Origin: Devosia nitrariae
Lineage (GTDB): Bacteria > Pseudomonadota > Alphaproteobacteria > Rhizobiales > Devosiaceae
Direction of reading: 5' to 3'
DNA length: 64,000 nucleotides
NCBI RefSeq assembly: GCF_030160115.1
Contig: NZ_BSNS01000011.1
Location: forward strand, 62,001 to 126,000
Shown here piece after piece: positions 8,350 to 16,421 of this stretch; position 1 is the first letter of the stretch; every line of letters begins with the position of its first letter. A model generated the notes under the pieces. The model made no database searches. It saw only the letters and a list, made by a program, of their open reading frames with translations, and was not told where the DNA came from. The translations under genes were made by a program, and so were the position numbers.

Positions 8350-9072
8350 ATGTGCGGGCGCTATGTCGCTGAAAAGGCGATCGAAGGCATGATTGCGCAA
8401 TTGCAGGCGCTGAACGCGGTCGACGTCGCCCCACGCTATAACGTCGCGCCGACCCAACCGGTGCTCGCCGTCTGGGAGGAGGCGGGCCGCCGCGAGGTAC
8501 GCTTTGCCCGCTGGGGTCTCGTGCCGCGCTGGGTCAAGGACCCGCGTCAGTTCTCTCTGCTGGTCAACGCCCGGGCCGAGACACTTGCCGAAAAGCCGGC
8601 CTTCCGTGACGCCCTGAAGCATGGCCGCTGCATCCTGCCTGCGACCGGCTACTACGAATGGCAACTGCGCGCCGACAAGAAGAAGCAGCCCTATTACATC
8701 ACGCTGGCCAGTGACGAACCGATGGCGCTCGCTGGCCTCTATGCGACCTGGTCGGGACCGCAGGGCGAGGAGGTCGACACTGTTGCCACCATCACCGTTC
8801 CGGCCAACGACCAGCTCTCGGTGATCCACGACCGCATGCCGGTGATCCTGCGCGGCGCCGAGATCGAGCAATGGCTTGACGTGCGCGGCGTGCGCGCCCG
8901 CGAGGCGCACCAGCTCGCGCTGCCGCTCGAGGATGGGGCGCTGAAATTCCACCCGGTCTCGACACGGGTGAATACGGCCGAGTTCGACGACGAGAGACTG
9001 ATCGAACCGGTGACGGTGGAGAAACCGGAGCCGCCCAAGGATGGCGGGGGCGGGCAGCTGAGCCTTTTTTGA
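8350..9072 (+). CDS. yedK: SOS response-associated peptidase, SRAP/YedK family
   Basis: SRAP proteins (bacterial YedK, human HMCES) crosslink covalently to abasic sites in single-stranded DNA through the N-terminal cysteine exposed after Met removal. That Cys is residue 2 here (MCGRY). Other conserved active-site parts are the Asn of NARAE, the Glu of ATGYYEWQ and the His of IHDRMPVIL. The length of 240 aa is normal. The gene starts 34 bases from the divergent NUDIX gene. No LexA-type operator was recognised in that short spacer. Confidence 0.93.
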   Translation: MCGRYVAEKAIEGMIAQLQALNAVDVAPRYNVAPTQPVLAVWEEAGRREVRFARWGLVPRWVKDPRQFSLLVNARAETLAEKPAFRDALKHGRCILPATGYYEWQLRADKKKQPYYITLASDEPMALAGLYATWSGPQGEEVDTVATITVPANDQLSVIHDRMPVILRGAEIEQWLDVRGVRAREAHQLALPLEDGALKFHPVSTRVNTAEFDDERLIEPVTVEKPEPPKDGGGGQLSLF

Positions 9073-9080
9073 CCGACTGT

Positions 9081-9641
9081 TTAGCTGCCGATCTTGAAAT
9101 AGCCCAGCGCGTCGCCGATCGCGTCTTCCTCGTAGCCCAGATGCGAAAGCAGCACGCGCTCCAGCGCATCGAACAGCTCGCGTGCCGTGGCAAAGCTCTC
9201 CGGCGTCGAGTTGCGCGCCAGCTCGCCCAGCGCGCCGACGAGGCGCACCAGCAATTCGTGGACCACCACGTGCTCGGCCGCCAGCCGCTCGGCGATCTTG
9301 CGAAACGCCTCGCCCTTCTGGCTGAGCGCCGGAAAGATCGCCTGGTCCTCGATCGAATGGTGCATATGGACGAACTGGCAATACTGGCCGCAAAGATTGC
9401 CGAACCGGCGATAGTTGGCGATCATCGTCAGGTCGCCCGTCTCTTCGGCAACCTGCGCCGGCGTCACCGTCCCAGCCGCCGCCCGTTCGACCAGGCGCCG
9501 CAGCACCTCCATGTTCTCGCGCAGATGATCGTGGATCATCCGCAAGTGCTGGCCCGGCGCCTTCTGCTCATCGGTCACGCCCTCCAGCGTGGGTGGAGCG
9601 GGACGCGTGGCGTCGTCGAGGAATACGATGTCGTCGAGCAT
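9081..9641 (-). CDS. Hemerythrin-domain protein
   Basis: This is a 186-residue helical protein of the hemerythrin/HHE cation-binding family, which binds a di-iron centre and senses or carries oxygen or related ligands. Candidate ligands are in the HLRMIHDHLRENMEVL segment, the HMHHSIEDQAIFPAL segment (H-x3-E) and AAEHVVVHELL. No fused output domain is present. It ends eight bases after the convergent SRAP gene. It lies downstream of the frameshifted membrane gene on the same strand. Confidence 0.85.
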   Translation of the reverse strand: MLDDIVFLDDATRPAPPTLEGVTDEQKAPGQHLRMIHDHLRENMEVLRRLVERAAAGTVTPAQVAEETGDLTMIANYRRFGNLCGQYCQFVHMHHSIEDQAIFPALSQKGEAFRKIAERLAAEHVVVHELLVRLVGALGELARNSTPESFATARELFDALERVLLSHLGYEEDAIGDALGYFKIGS

Positions 9642-9746
9642 GGGAGAATCCGGCGATGAAAGGGACTGGCGCTGACATGGGACGACAGCGGTGCCGGATC
9701 AAGTAGGCACAGCCATGTGTGTAACCGCAGAAGCCCGCGCAAGCGG

Positions 9747-10237
9747 CTATTGCCGGCCGTCTGGGACGTGGGCGCCGAGCGCTCGGGCGCCGATGTGGCA
9801 AAGGCACGCGAACGCCGCGAGTTGCAAGACAGCCCCGACCGCGTGCGAATACTCCCACTGGATCCTCAAGGCCTGCCAGTTGTCTGGCAGCATCGTCCAC
9901 TGGTCAGTCGCCGAGTTGGCTGGAAACGTATAGATCCAGAACACCACCTGCGCCACGATAAGAGCGGCAAGCGCGGTGCAGGTCGGCAGGAAGTAGGAGA
10001 ACCTTCGGGGGCACGCAGAGCCAACCCGATGAGGCCGATCGCCTGGACGACCAGCACGATGGCCAACAATGCCCAGCCGCGATAGGCGCCCTGCGTGGCG
10101 AGATAATCGGACCTGTCCATACCGAGCTTGTTGGGCATCTCCAGGAGATGCGCCAGCGCGCCTCCCAGCGCGATGCCGGTGCCCATCATCGCAACGAAAT
10201 AGAAGATACCGGCGGCTCGATCGAAGCGCTCGCTCAT
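9747..10237 (-). pseudogene. Frameshifted DUF1772-like membrane protein
   Basis: The N-terminal part (MSERFDRAAGIFYFVAMMGT...GLIGLALRAPEG) is in one frame from 10237 to about 10010. The C-terminal part (RRFSYFLPTCTALAALIVAQ...HIGARALGAH) continues in a second frame to the stop at 9747. Together they make a roughly 163-residue, four-helix integral membrane protein whose C-terminus (WEYSHAVGAVLQL) resembles DUF1772. The frame changes at a run of five G at 10007-10011 on the plus strand. Six or three G would restore one frame. This may be a real inactivating indel, a phase-variable tract or a sequencing error. Confidence 0.75.
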
Positions 10238-10270
10238 GTCCGGCGAACGGGGAAACGGGAGCTTCGTTCC

Positions 10271-11683
10271 CTAATCCAGCATCTTGCCCGGGTTCAGTAT
10301 TCCCCTGGGATCGAGCGCCTGCTTGATGGCCCGCATCATCTCCAGCGCCACCGGATCCTTCACCTGCTTTAAGAGCGCGGTCTTCAGCTGCCCGATGCCG
10401 TGTTCGGCAGAAACCGAACCACCGAGCCTGAGGACGACTTCGTAAACCGCATCGTGCACGGGTTGCGCGCCGGCCATGAACGTCTTGCCGTCGGCACCGA
10501 CCGGCTGGCTGAAGTTGAAGTGGATGTTGCCATCGCCCATGTGGCCAAACGGCACGGCGCGGATGCCAGCGACCAGCGCCTCGGCTGCTTCGGATCCTTC
10601 CGCGATGAGCCTTGGAATGGCGGCGATCGGCACCGAGACGTCGTGCTTGATCGAAGCGCCCTCGCGCGACTGGACCTCCGACATCTGCTCGCGGAAGGCC
10701 CACATGCGCGTGCGGTCGGCGAGCGACTCGGCCACCACCGCATTGTCGATCAGCTGCGCCTCGAACGCCGCCTCGAGCCCCGCCTGCAGGAGCCCGCCTT
10801 TGGCGCCCTTCGGCTGGCTGATCTCGATGAGCGCGTACCAGGGGGAGGGGCCGGCGGTGGGGTCCTTGTCGAGCATGCCGTGCCGCATCTGCATGTCGAG
10901 CCCGATCAACGGCACGAGCTCGAAGGCGTTGAGCCGCATGCCGGCCCGCTCGCGCATTGTGTAGAAAAGCTCGAGCGCCGCCTCAGGAGAAGCGAGGTTG
11001 ACGATCGCCGTCTCGTAGACGGCCGGCAACGGGAAGATCTTGAGGGTCGCCGCCGTGATGATGCCGAGCGTGCCCTCCGCGCCGATCAGCAGATCCTTGA
11101 GATCGTAACCGGTGTTGTCCTTCTTGAGGGCATTGAGTCCCTTGTAGAGCCGCCCGTCGGCCAGCACCGCTTCAACCCCGAGGCAGAGCTCGCGCGCATT
11201 TCCGTAGGCGAGGACGTTGACGCCACCCGCATTGGAGGAGAGCACCCCGCCGATCCGCGCCGAACCCTGCGAGGCGATCCACAGCGGAAACATGGCGCCC
11301 TCAGCCTCGGCGATCCTATGCGCTTCTTCGAGGATCATGCCGGCTTCGACCGTCATGTGACCTGCCGCCGCATCGATCTCGCGCAGGGCGTTGATCCGGG
11401 CAAGGCTGACGATCACCTCGTCGCCCCTCAGCGGTACCTGTGCACCGACGAGCCCGGTATTGCCGCCCTGCGGGATCAGCGCCACGCCGTGCTCGAAGGC
11501 GAACCGGGTCAGCGCCTGCACCTCGGCGACACTGCGCGGCAGGGCCACGGCAGCTGCCTTCTCATGGAAGCGCTTGCGCGGTTCGTTGAGATAGGAGCCC
11601 ATTTGCACAGGGTCGGCAACGACGCTGTCGGGGCCGAGAAACTCAGTCAGTCGGGCGACGATTGTGGCGGTATCGGCGAGCAT
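10271..11683 (-). CDS. FAD-linked oxidase (D-2-hydroxyacid/2-hydroxyglutarate dehydrogenase type)
   Basis: This 470-residue flavoprotein belongs to the GlcD/D-lactate dehydrogenase/D-2-hydroxyglutarate dehydrogenase group. The N-terminal FAD_binding_4 domain shows PQGGNTGLVGAQVPLRGDEV and SSNAGGVNVLAYGN, followed by NTGYDLKDLLIGAEGTLGII. The C-terminal FAD-oxidase domain shows KHDVSVPIAAIPRL, GHMGDGNIHFNF and AEHGIGQLK. The exact 2-hydroxyacid cannot be deduced. The ATG at 11683 (MLADTATIV) is chosen because longer in-frame starts would run into the divergent fabI promoter and coding region. Confidence 0.88.
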   Translation of the reverse strand: MLADTATIVARLTEFLGPDSVVADPVQMGSYLNEPRKRFHEKAAAVALPRSVAEVQALTRFAFEHGVALIPQGGNTGLVGAQVPLRGDEVIVSLARINALREIDAAAGHMTVEAGMILEEAHRIAEAEGAMFPLWIASQGSARIGGVLSSNAGGVNVLAYGNARELCLGVEAVLADGRLYKGLNALKKDNTGYDLKDLLIGAEGTLGIITAATLKIFPLPAVYETAIVNLASPEAALELFYTMRERAGMRLNAFELVPLIGLDMQMRHGMLDKDPTAGPSPWYALIEISQPKGAKGGLLQAGLEAAFEAQLIDNAVVAESLADRTRMWAFREQMSEVQSREGASIKHDVSVPIAAIPRLIAEGSEAAEALVAGIRAVPFGHMGDGNIHFNFSQPVGADGKTFMAGAQPVHDAVYEVVLRLGGSVSAEHGIGQLKTALLKQVKDPVALEMMRAIKQALDPRGILNPGKMLD

Positions 11684-11786
11684 GACGGGACCATAGCGGG
11701 CGGGTGCAAATCCGCAAGGCGCAAGCTTGCCCCTCTCGCCCCCCTGTGCCACAACCGCCCCGACCACACCAGTAAAGGCTGACCGA

Positions 11787-12593
11787 ATGGCGCAGGGATT
11801 CATGTCGGGAAAGCGCGGGCTGATCATGGGCCTCGCCAACAACCGTTCGATCGCCTGGGGCATCGCCAAGGCCCTGGCCGGGCAGGGTGCCGACCTCGCG
11901 TTCTCCTATCAGGGCGAAGCCCTGAAGCGCCGGGTCGAGCCGCTCGCCGCCGAAGTCGGTTCCGACTTCCTCGTCGAATGCGACGTCTCCGACGAAGCCG
12001 CCATGGACAAGACTTTCGAGGAGATCAAGGCTCGCTGGGGCAAGCTCGATTTCCTCGTCCACGCCATCGGCTTTTCCAACAAGGAGGAGCTCGAGGGTCG
12101 CTATATCGATACCACCCCGGGCAATTTCGCCCTGACCATGAATATCTCCGTTTATTCCTTCACCGCTGTCGCCAAGCGCGCCGAAGCGCTGATGGCCCCG
12201 GGCGGGTCCCTGCTGACGCTGACCTATTACGGCTCGACCAAATACGTGCCCAATTACAACGTCATGGGCGTCGCCAAGGCCGCGCTCGAGGCTTCCGTGC
12301 GCTATCTGGCGGTTGATCTCGGCGGCAAGGGCATCCGCGTCAACGCGATATCGGCCGGCGCCATCAAGACTCTGGCCGCCTCTGGGATCGCCGGCCTCAG
12401 GGATATGCTGCACTGGCAGGAGGCAAATTCGGCGCTGCGTCGCAACGTGTCGATCGACGACGTGGGCAATTCGGCGCTTTACCTGCTGTCCGACTTTGCC
12501 AACGGCGTGACCGGAGAGATCCACTATGTTGATGCCGGCTACAGTGTCGTCGGCATGAAGCTACTCGAAGCAGCCGAGGGGGGTGCGGAGTAG
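11787..12593 (+). CDS. fabI: Enoyl-[acyl-carrier-protein] reductase (NADH)
   Basis: FabI carries out the last reduction of each fatty-acid elongation cycle. The 268-residue protein has the family start MSGKRGLIMGLANNRSIAWG (NAD-binding region) and the catalytic Tyr-x6-Lys in NYNVMGVAKAAL. The first conserved Tyr is in TYYGSTKY, and the substrate loop is ISAGAIKTLAASGI. The ATG at 11787 (MAQGFMSG) fits alphaproteobacterial FabI proteins. Downstream, on the same strand and closely spaced, are a histidine phosphatase and aroC, an arrangement seen in Rhizobiales. Confidence 0.95.
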   Translation: MAQGFMSGKRGLIMGLANNRSIAWGIAKALAGQGADLAFSYQGEALKRRVEPLAAEVGSDFLVECDVSDEAAMDKTFEEIKARWGKLDFLVHAIGFSNKEELEGRYIDTTPGNFALTMNISVYSFTAVAKRAEALMAPGGSLLTLTYYGSTKYVPNYNVMGVAKAALEASVRYLAVDLGGKGIRVNAISAGAIKTLAASGIAGLRDMLHWQEANSALRRNVSIDDVGNSALYLLSDFANGVTGEIHYVDAGYSVVGMKLLEAAEGGAE

Positions 12594-12613
12594 CCGACTT
12601 CCGCCGTAACGCA

Positions 12614-13243
12614 ATGACCAATTTCATCTGGCCTGACTTCTATTTCGCCCGCCACGGCGAAACGGACTGGAACCGCGAGCGCCGCTACCAGGGCACAAGG
12701 GATATTCCATTGAACGACACCGGCCGCCGCCAGGCTGACGCCAATGGCCAGTTGCTGCGTGACCTGCTAGAGCGCGACGAGGTCGATCCAGTGTCCCTCA
12801 ACTGGTTCGCCTCGCCCCTGAGCCGTGCCCGCGAAACCATGGAGCGCATGCGCGCCGCTTTCGACGTCGAACTGCCGCCCGTCCACTACGACAAGCGACT
12901 CATCGAGATCTCCTTCGGCGAGCTCGAAGGGCGCCTCCACGCTGAGATCAACCGCGAAGCTGCGACCGCGCCGGGCGAGCGCGAGCCGAGCTACTGGCAC
13001 TACCGCCCGACCAACGGCGAGAATTACGACGACGTCGCCGCGCGCCTGCTGGATTTCGCCGAAATCCTCACCGACAACGCTGTCGTCGTTGCCCATGGCG
13101 GTGTCTTTCGCGTTCTGCGGCACCTCGTCGAGGGCGCTCCCCATGGGGATGTCGTCAACTGGCAACCGCCACAGGGCGCCGTCGCCCATTTTTCCAAAGG
13201 CATGATGACCGTTCACAACACCGAGGAAGCCTCCGGCAGCTGA
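12614..13243 (+). CDS. Histidine phosphatase family protein (phosphoglycerate mutase-like)
   Basis: This is a 209-residue phosphohistidine enzyme. The phospho-accepting His is in FYFARHGETDWNRERRYQG (RHGE motif near residue 15), the second conserved Arg is in the SPLSRARET segment, the catalytic Glu is in FGELEGR, and the second His is in VVAHGGVFR. The pattern is that of the broad-specificity branch rather than glycolytic GpmA. It lies 20 bases after fabI and 66 bases before aroC, probably in one operon. The substrate is unknown. Confidence 0.9.
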   Translation: MTNFIWPDFYFARHGETDWNRERRYQGTRDIPLNDTGRRQADANGQLLRDLLERDEVDPVSLNWFASPLSRARETMERMRAAFDVELPPVHYDKRLIEISFGELEGRLHAEINREAATAPGEREPSYWHYRPTNGENYDDVAARLLDFAEILTDNAVVVAHGGVFRVLRHLVEGAPHGDVVNWQPPQGAVAHFSKGMMTVHNTEEASGS

Positions 13244-13309
13244 GCCCGATTTGATTGCATAGAAATGCGTCGCGCTCTAGAACGGCCGCAGTCGCGAGGA
13301 CCGTCCGCC

Positions 13310-14428
13310 ATGTCGTTCAATACCTTTGGCCATCTCTTCCGCTTCACCACCTGGGGGGAGAGCCATGGGCCGGCCCTGGGGGTGGTCGTCGACGGTTGTC
13401 CGCCGGGCATCGCGCTGACCCCAGAGATGATCCAGCGCGACCTCGACCGAAGGAAGCCGGGCCAGTCCAAATTCACCACCCAGCGCCGCGAGGCCGATGA
13501 GGTCAGAATCCTCTCGGGTGTCTTCGAGGACGAGCGCACGGACGGCCCCCGGACCACCGGCACGCCGATCTCGCTCCTCATCGAGAACATCGACCAGCGG
13601 TCCAAGGACTATTCGGAGATCCGCGACAAGTACCGCCCGGGTCACGCCGACTACACCTACCACCAGAAATACGGCCTCAGGGACTATCGCGGTGGCGGCC
13701 GCTCATCGGCCCGCGAGACGGCGGCCCGCGTGGCTGCCGGCGCCATCGCCCGTCTGATCGTCGCCGATGTCAGGATCCGCGCCAGCCTCGTCCAGGTCGG
13801 TCCGCACAAGATCGATTACGGCAAATTCGACTGGGACCAGGTGGGCCAGAACCCGTTCTTCTGCGCCGACGCCAACGCCGCCTCGGTCTGGGCGGATTAT
13901 CTCGACGACGTCCGCAAGGCCGGCAATTCGGTCGGCGCGGTGATCGAGGTGGTGGCCGAGAACGTGCCGGCGGGCTGGGGCGCCCCGATCTACGGCAAGT
14001 TGAGCGCAGACCTCGCCTCGGCGATGATGTCGATCAACGCCGTCAAGGCCGTCGAGATCGGCGCTGGCTTCGAGGCAGCGGGCCTGACGGGCATCGAGAA
14101 TGCCGACGAGATGCGCGCCGGTGACGAACGCCCCTATTTTCTCTCCAACCAGGCGGGCGGCATTCTTGGCGGCATCTCCAATGGCGACCCGGTCGTTGTC
14201 CGCTTCGCTGTAAAGCCGACATCCTCGATCCTCGCCCCACGCCGCACCGTCACGGTCGAGAACGAAGACACCGACATTGTCACCAAGGGCCGGCACGATC
14301 CGTGCGTCGGCATCCGTGCGGTGCCAATCGGGGAGGCGATGATGGCCTGCGTGCTTGCCGACCACTTCCTGCGCCACCGCGGTCAGACGGGGCGCGAGGG
14401 GCCGCTGGGTTTTCTGACGGGCGGCTAG
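13310..14428 (+). CDS. aroC: Chorismate synthase
   Basis: AroC converts EPSP to chorismate with reduced FMN, the last step of the shikimate pathway. The 372-residue protein has the full set of signatures: [18 protein letters not shown] at the start, then [20 protein letters not shown] with the catalytic His, and [20 protein letters not shown]. The C-terminus is complete at GFLTGG. The stop codon TAG (14426-14428) lies inside the CTAG target of the adjacent insertion sequence, so the element preserved the reading frame exactly. Confidence 0.96.
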   Translation: MSFNTFGHLFRFTTWGESHGPALGVVVDGCPPGIALTPEMIQRDLDRRKPGQSKFTTQRREADEVRILSGVFEDERTDGPRTTGTPISLLIENIDQRSKDYSEIRDKYRPGHADYTYHQKYGLRDYRGGGRSSARETAARVAAGAIARLIVADVRIRASLVQVGPHKIDYGKFDWDQVGQNPFFCADANAASVWADYLDDVRKAGNSVGAVIEVVAENVPAGWGAPIYGKLSADLASAMMSINAVKAVEIGAGFEAAGLTGIENADEMRAGDERPYFLSNQAGGILGGISNGDPVVVRFAVKPTSSILAPRRTVTVENEDTDIVTKGRHDPCVGIRAVPIGEAMMACVLADHFLRHRGQTGREGPLGFLTGG

Positions 14429-14446
14429 GTCGTAGTGACAATTTAA
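14429..14446 (+). repeat. IS left inverted repeat
   Basis: The left terminal inverted repeat pairs with 15270-15287. A perfect 14-base core lies at 14432-14445, and three further bases outwards contain a single mismatch (C against T). Confidence 0.9.
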
Positions 14447-14508
14447 TCGACTTAGGGATTCCCCTTGGTTGGCAAATCAGATTCAACGCTGGCTTTTGGA
14501 GGCTGGCG

Positions 14509-15269
14509 ATGGATGGCGAGGTTCTGCGGGACGATCAGTGGGAGAAGGTAAAGCCGTTCGTGCCGGGTGGGCGCAAGGGCAGGCGCGGGCCACGCAGCGA
14601 CGGGCGTCGGTTCTTCGATGCCTTGTTGTGGATGGCGCGTTCAGGTGCCCGTTGGCGGGATCTTCCGGAGCGTTTCGGCCCCTACCAGACGGCCAAGCGG
14701 CGCTATTATCGCTGGATCGAGATGGGGGTGTTCGATCGCCTGTTCGAGGCCGTGGCCACCGATCCCGACCTGGAATGGCTGGCCATCGACGCCACCGTCA
14801 TCCGGGCGCAGGCCCAGGCCGCCGGTGCGCGGCGTAAAAGGGGGGATCTCAAGCCCAAGCTCTCGGCCGCTCACGCGGCGGCTTCGGGACCAAGATCCAT
14901 GCTGTCGTAGACGCGCTCGGCCTGCCGGTCCGCTTCGAGATCGGACCCGGCCAGCAGAACGACATGGCACCGGCTTGCCAACTCGTCGCTGGCCTGGCAT
15001 CGGGCAAGGTCCTCGCCGATCGCGCCTACGATGCCGACAGCCTGCACGACGTCATTCTCAATGAGGGCGGCGAGCCGGTCATTCCGCCGCGCCGCCACCG
15101 CAAGTACCAGCACCGCTACGACAAGTTCGCCTACCGACAGCGCTGGGGGATCGAAGGTTTCTTTGCCAAACTCAAGCAGTGGCGGCGCATCGCCACTCGC
15201 TACGACAAGCTGGCAGCCAATTTCCTCGGCTTCATCAAGCTCGCAAGCATCATGCTGTGGCTCAAATAG
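14509..15269 (+). CDS. IS5-family transposase, two frames joined by -1 frameshift
   Basis: The first frame runs from ATG 14509 (GGAGG six bases upstream) to a stop at 14910. It contains the DUF4096-like N-terminus (WEKVKPFVPGGRKGRRGPRS) and the first catalytic Asp in LAIDATVIRAQ. The rest of the DDE domain (ALGRSRGGFGTKIHAVVDAL, second Asp in LADRAYDADS, Glu in RWGIEGFFAKLKQWR) is in the -1 frame and ends at 15269. The two overlap at an A4G6 tract (14836-14845), a slippery sequence of the kind used by IS427-group elements. The joined product would be about 253 residues with a complete DDE triad. Confidence 0.9.
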
Positions 15270-15287
15270 CTAAATTGTCACTACAAC
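15270..15287 (-). repeat. IS right inverted repeat
   Basis: The right terminal inverted repeat is complementary to the left end with one mismatch. The 14-base core is at 15271-15284, immediately after the transposase stop. Confidence 0.9.
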
Positions 15288-15292
15288 CTAGA

Positions 15293-15396
15293 GCGTTTTC
15301 AGCAAAAGTGGACACCACTTTTGCGGTTCGAAAACGCGCAAATTCAAAGATATCCGGAGCTTTCCCGTTTCGACTTAATCGGAACGGGAAAAGCTC
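15293..15396. repeat. Dispersed palindromic repeat, two hairpins
   Basis: The first hairpin (15293-15337) has outer arms GCGTTTTC/GAAAACGC and inner arms GCAAAAGTGG/CCACTTTTGC around three bases. The second (15357-15396) pairs GAGCTTT-CCCGTT with AACGGGAAAAGCTC. The core GTGG-AYA-CCACTTTTGC recurs at 20250-20265, so this is a dispersed family like the intergenic palindromes of other Rhizobiales. The second hairpin overlaps the 3' end of the minus-strand gene that stops at 15375. Confidence 0.8.
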
Positions 15397-15659
15397 TTGC
15401 GCTTGCGCGGGCGGGTGCGCCGCAGCGTTCTGCGGATGCGATTGTCCGCCCGCTCCTCGATGAAACCGATGGCGTTGTCGAGCCAGCTATAGCGTTGGCG
15501 CAGGAACCAGACGAAGCGCCGTATCAGCTTGTTGGTCGCAATGAGCAGGAACAGCGACACCGCCATCAGCGGTACGCCGAGGGGAAGCGGCGTGGGCGTG
15601 AGCAACAGCCCCATGAGGAACAGGACGACGAGGACCGGTGTCAGCAGGTAGTTCAACAT
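15375..15659 (-). CDS. Small two-helix membrane protein
   Basis: This 94-residue protein has two hydrophobic segments (about residues 4-20 and 25-43) joined by a Pro-rich turn (TPTPLPLGVP), then a basic amphipathic tail (RRTLRRTRPRKRK). The layout resembles small PGPGW-type transmembrane proteins, but the match is not certain. Its last residues (KSFSRSD and stop) are encoded by the second hairpin of the dispersed repeat, so the repeat has been captured as coding sequence or has replaced the original 3' end. It is ten bases downstream of tlyA on the same strand. Confidence 0.7.
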   Translation of the reverse strand: MLNYLLTPVLVVLFLMGLLLTPTPLPLGVPLMAVSLFLLIATNKLIRRFVWFLRQRYSWLDNAIGFIEERADNRIRRTLRRTRPRKRKSFSRSD

Positions 15660-15668
15660 GTGAACTCT

Positions 15669-16421
15669 TTACGTGGCGCCCCCGCCAGTCTTGCTGAACA
15701 CTGTGACAGTTTCTTTGTTCCCGTCGCCGCCGGTAATAGGCGAAGCCACCGATTGCCGGTGCGTCCAGCCTTGGCGCGCCATGAATTCGATGGTGTCGGC
15801 GAGCGCCCGTGTGATCGCCTGCGTGTCTGTGACGATCCCGCCCTTGCCGACATGGGCCGGACCGACCTCGAATTGCGGCTTGAACAGGATCACTGCGTCG
15901 GCCCCGGGCCGGCAGAGCGAGAGCGGCCCGGCGAGCACCTTGGCGAGCGATACGAAGCTGATGTCGCAGACGAGGAGGTCGATGGGATCAGGAATCAACG
16001 TCGCCGTCAGGTCGCGCGCATTGGTACCCTCGAGACTGACGACGCGGCGGTCTCGAGCAAGGGTCTCATGCAACTGCCCGTGCCCTACATCGACAGCAAA
16101 GACAAGCCGCGCGCCGCGCTCCAGTAGCACCTGGGTAAAACCACCGGTCGAGGCGCCAACGTCGAGACAGACTTTGTCGGTGACCGCGAGGCTGCCGGCA
16201 TCGAGCCCTGCAATGAGCTTCAGCGCTGCCCGGGAGACGTAGTCGGCCGCCGGATCGTCGAGCGTGATCGCGTCCTCGGGTCCCACCAGCTGGTGCGGCT
16301 TGGCCGCGATCGTGCCATTGACCGTCACCGTGCCGCGCTTGATGGCATCTCTTGCCCGCGCCCGGCTCGGCAGCAGCCCGCGTGCCTCGAGCGCGAGGTC
16401 CAGGCGGATACGCGCGTTCAC
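15669..16421 (-). CDS. tlyA: TlyA family rRNA 2'-O-methyltransferase
   Basis: TlyA-type enzymes methylate ribose positions in ribosomal RNA (C1409 of 16S and C1920 of 23S in mycobacteria). The 250-residue protein has an N-terminal S4 RNA-binding domain (RLDLALEARGLLPSRARARD...GTVTVNG, residues 4-40). An FtsJ-like SAM domain follows, with CLDVGASTGGFTQVLLERGA and FKPQFEVGP. The start overlaps the end of the SCO gene by four bases (ATGA). Alphaproteobacterial TlyA proteins are sometimes annotated as hemolysin, which is historical and misleading. Confidence 0.93.
   Translation of the reverse strand: MNARIRLDLALEARGLLPSRARARDAIKRGTVTVNGTIAAKPHQLVGPEDAITLDDPAADYVSRAALKLIAGLDAGSLAVTDKVCLDVGASTGGFTQVLLERGARLVFAVDVGHGQLHETLARDRRVVSLEGTNARDLTATLIPDPIDLLVCDISFVSLAKVLAGPLSLCRPGADAVILFKPQFEVGPAHVGKGGIVTDTQAITRALADTIEFMARQGWTHRQSVASPITGGDGNKETVTVFSKTGGGAT

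Larger units (their letters stand above)
14429..15287 (+). mobile_element. IS5-family insertion sequence (IS427-like)
   Basis: This 859-bp element is bounded by inverted repeats and flanked on both sides by CTAG (14425-14428 and 15288-15291), the expected target duplication for IS5-type elements. The ends read GGTCGTAGTGACAATTTA on the left and, on the opposite strand at the right, GGTTGTAGTGACAATTTA. That is 18 bases with one mismatch. It carries one transposase split over two frames. It inserted at the aroC stop codon without changing the protein. Intact ends and an apparently intact transposase suggest a recent or still active insertion. Confidence 0.93.

Noticed and set aside
10400..11782. 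Long open frame on the plus strand opposite the FAD-linked oxidase
   Set aside because: It is fully antisense to a well-conserved gene, has Arg/Glu-rich low-information sequence and no family motifs. Such shadow frames are common in high-GC DNA.
11643..12524. Open frame on the minus strand across fabI
   Set aside because: Complete overlap with fabI and no protein-like features. A codon-bias artefact.
14429..15396. Prophage or larger genomic island around the insertion sequence
   Set aside because: Only one insertion sequence with clean target duplication is present. Flanking genes are housekeeping and there are no phage or integrase genes.
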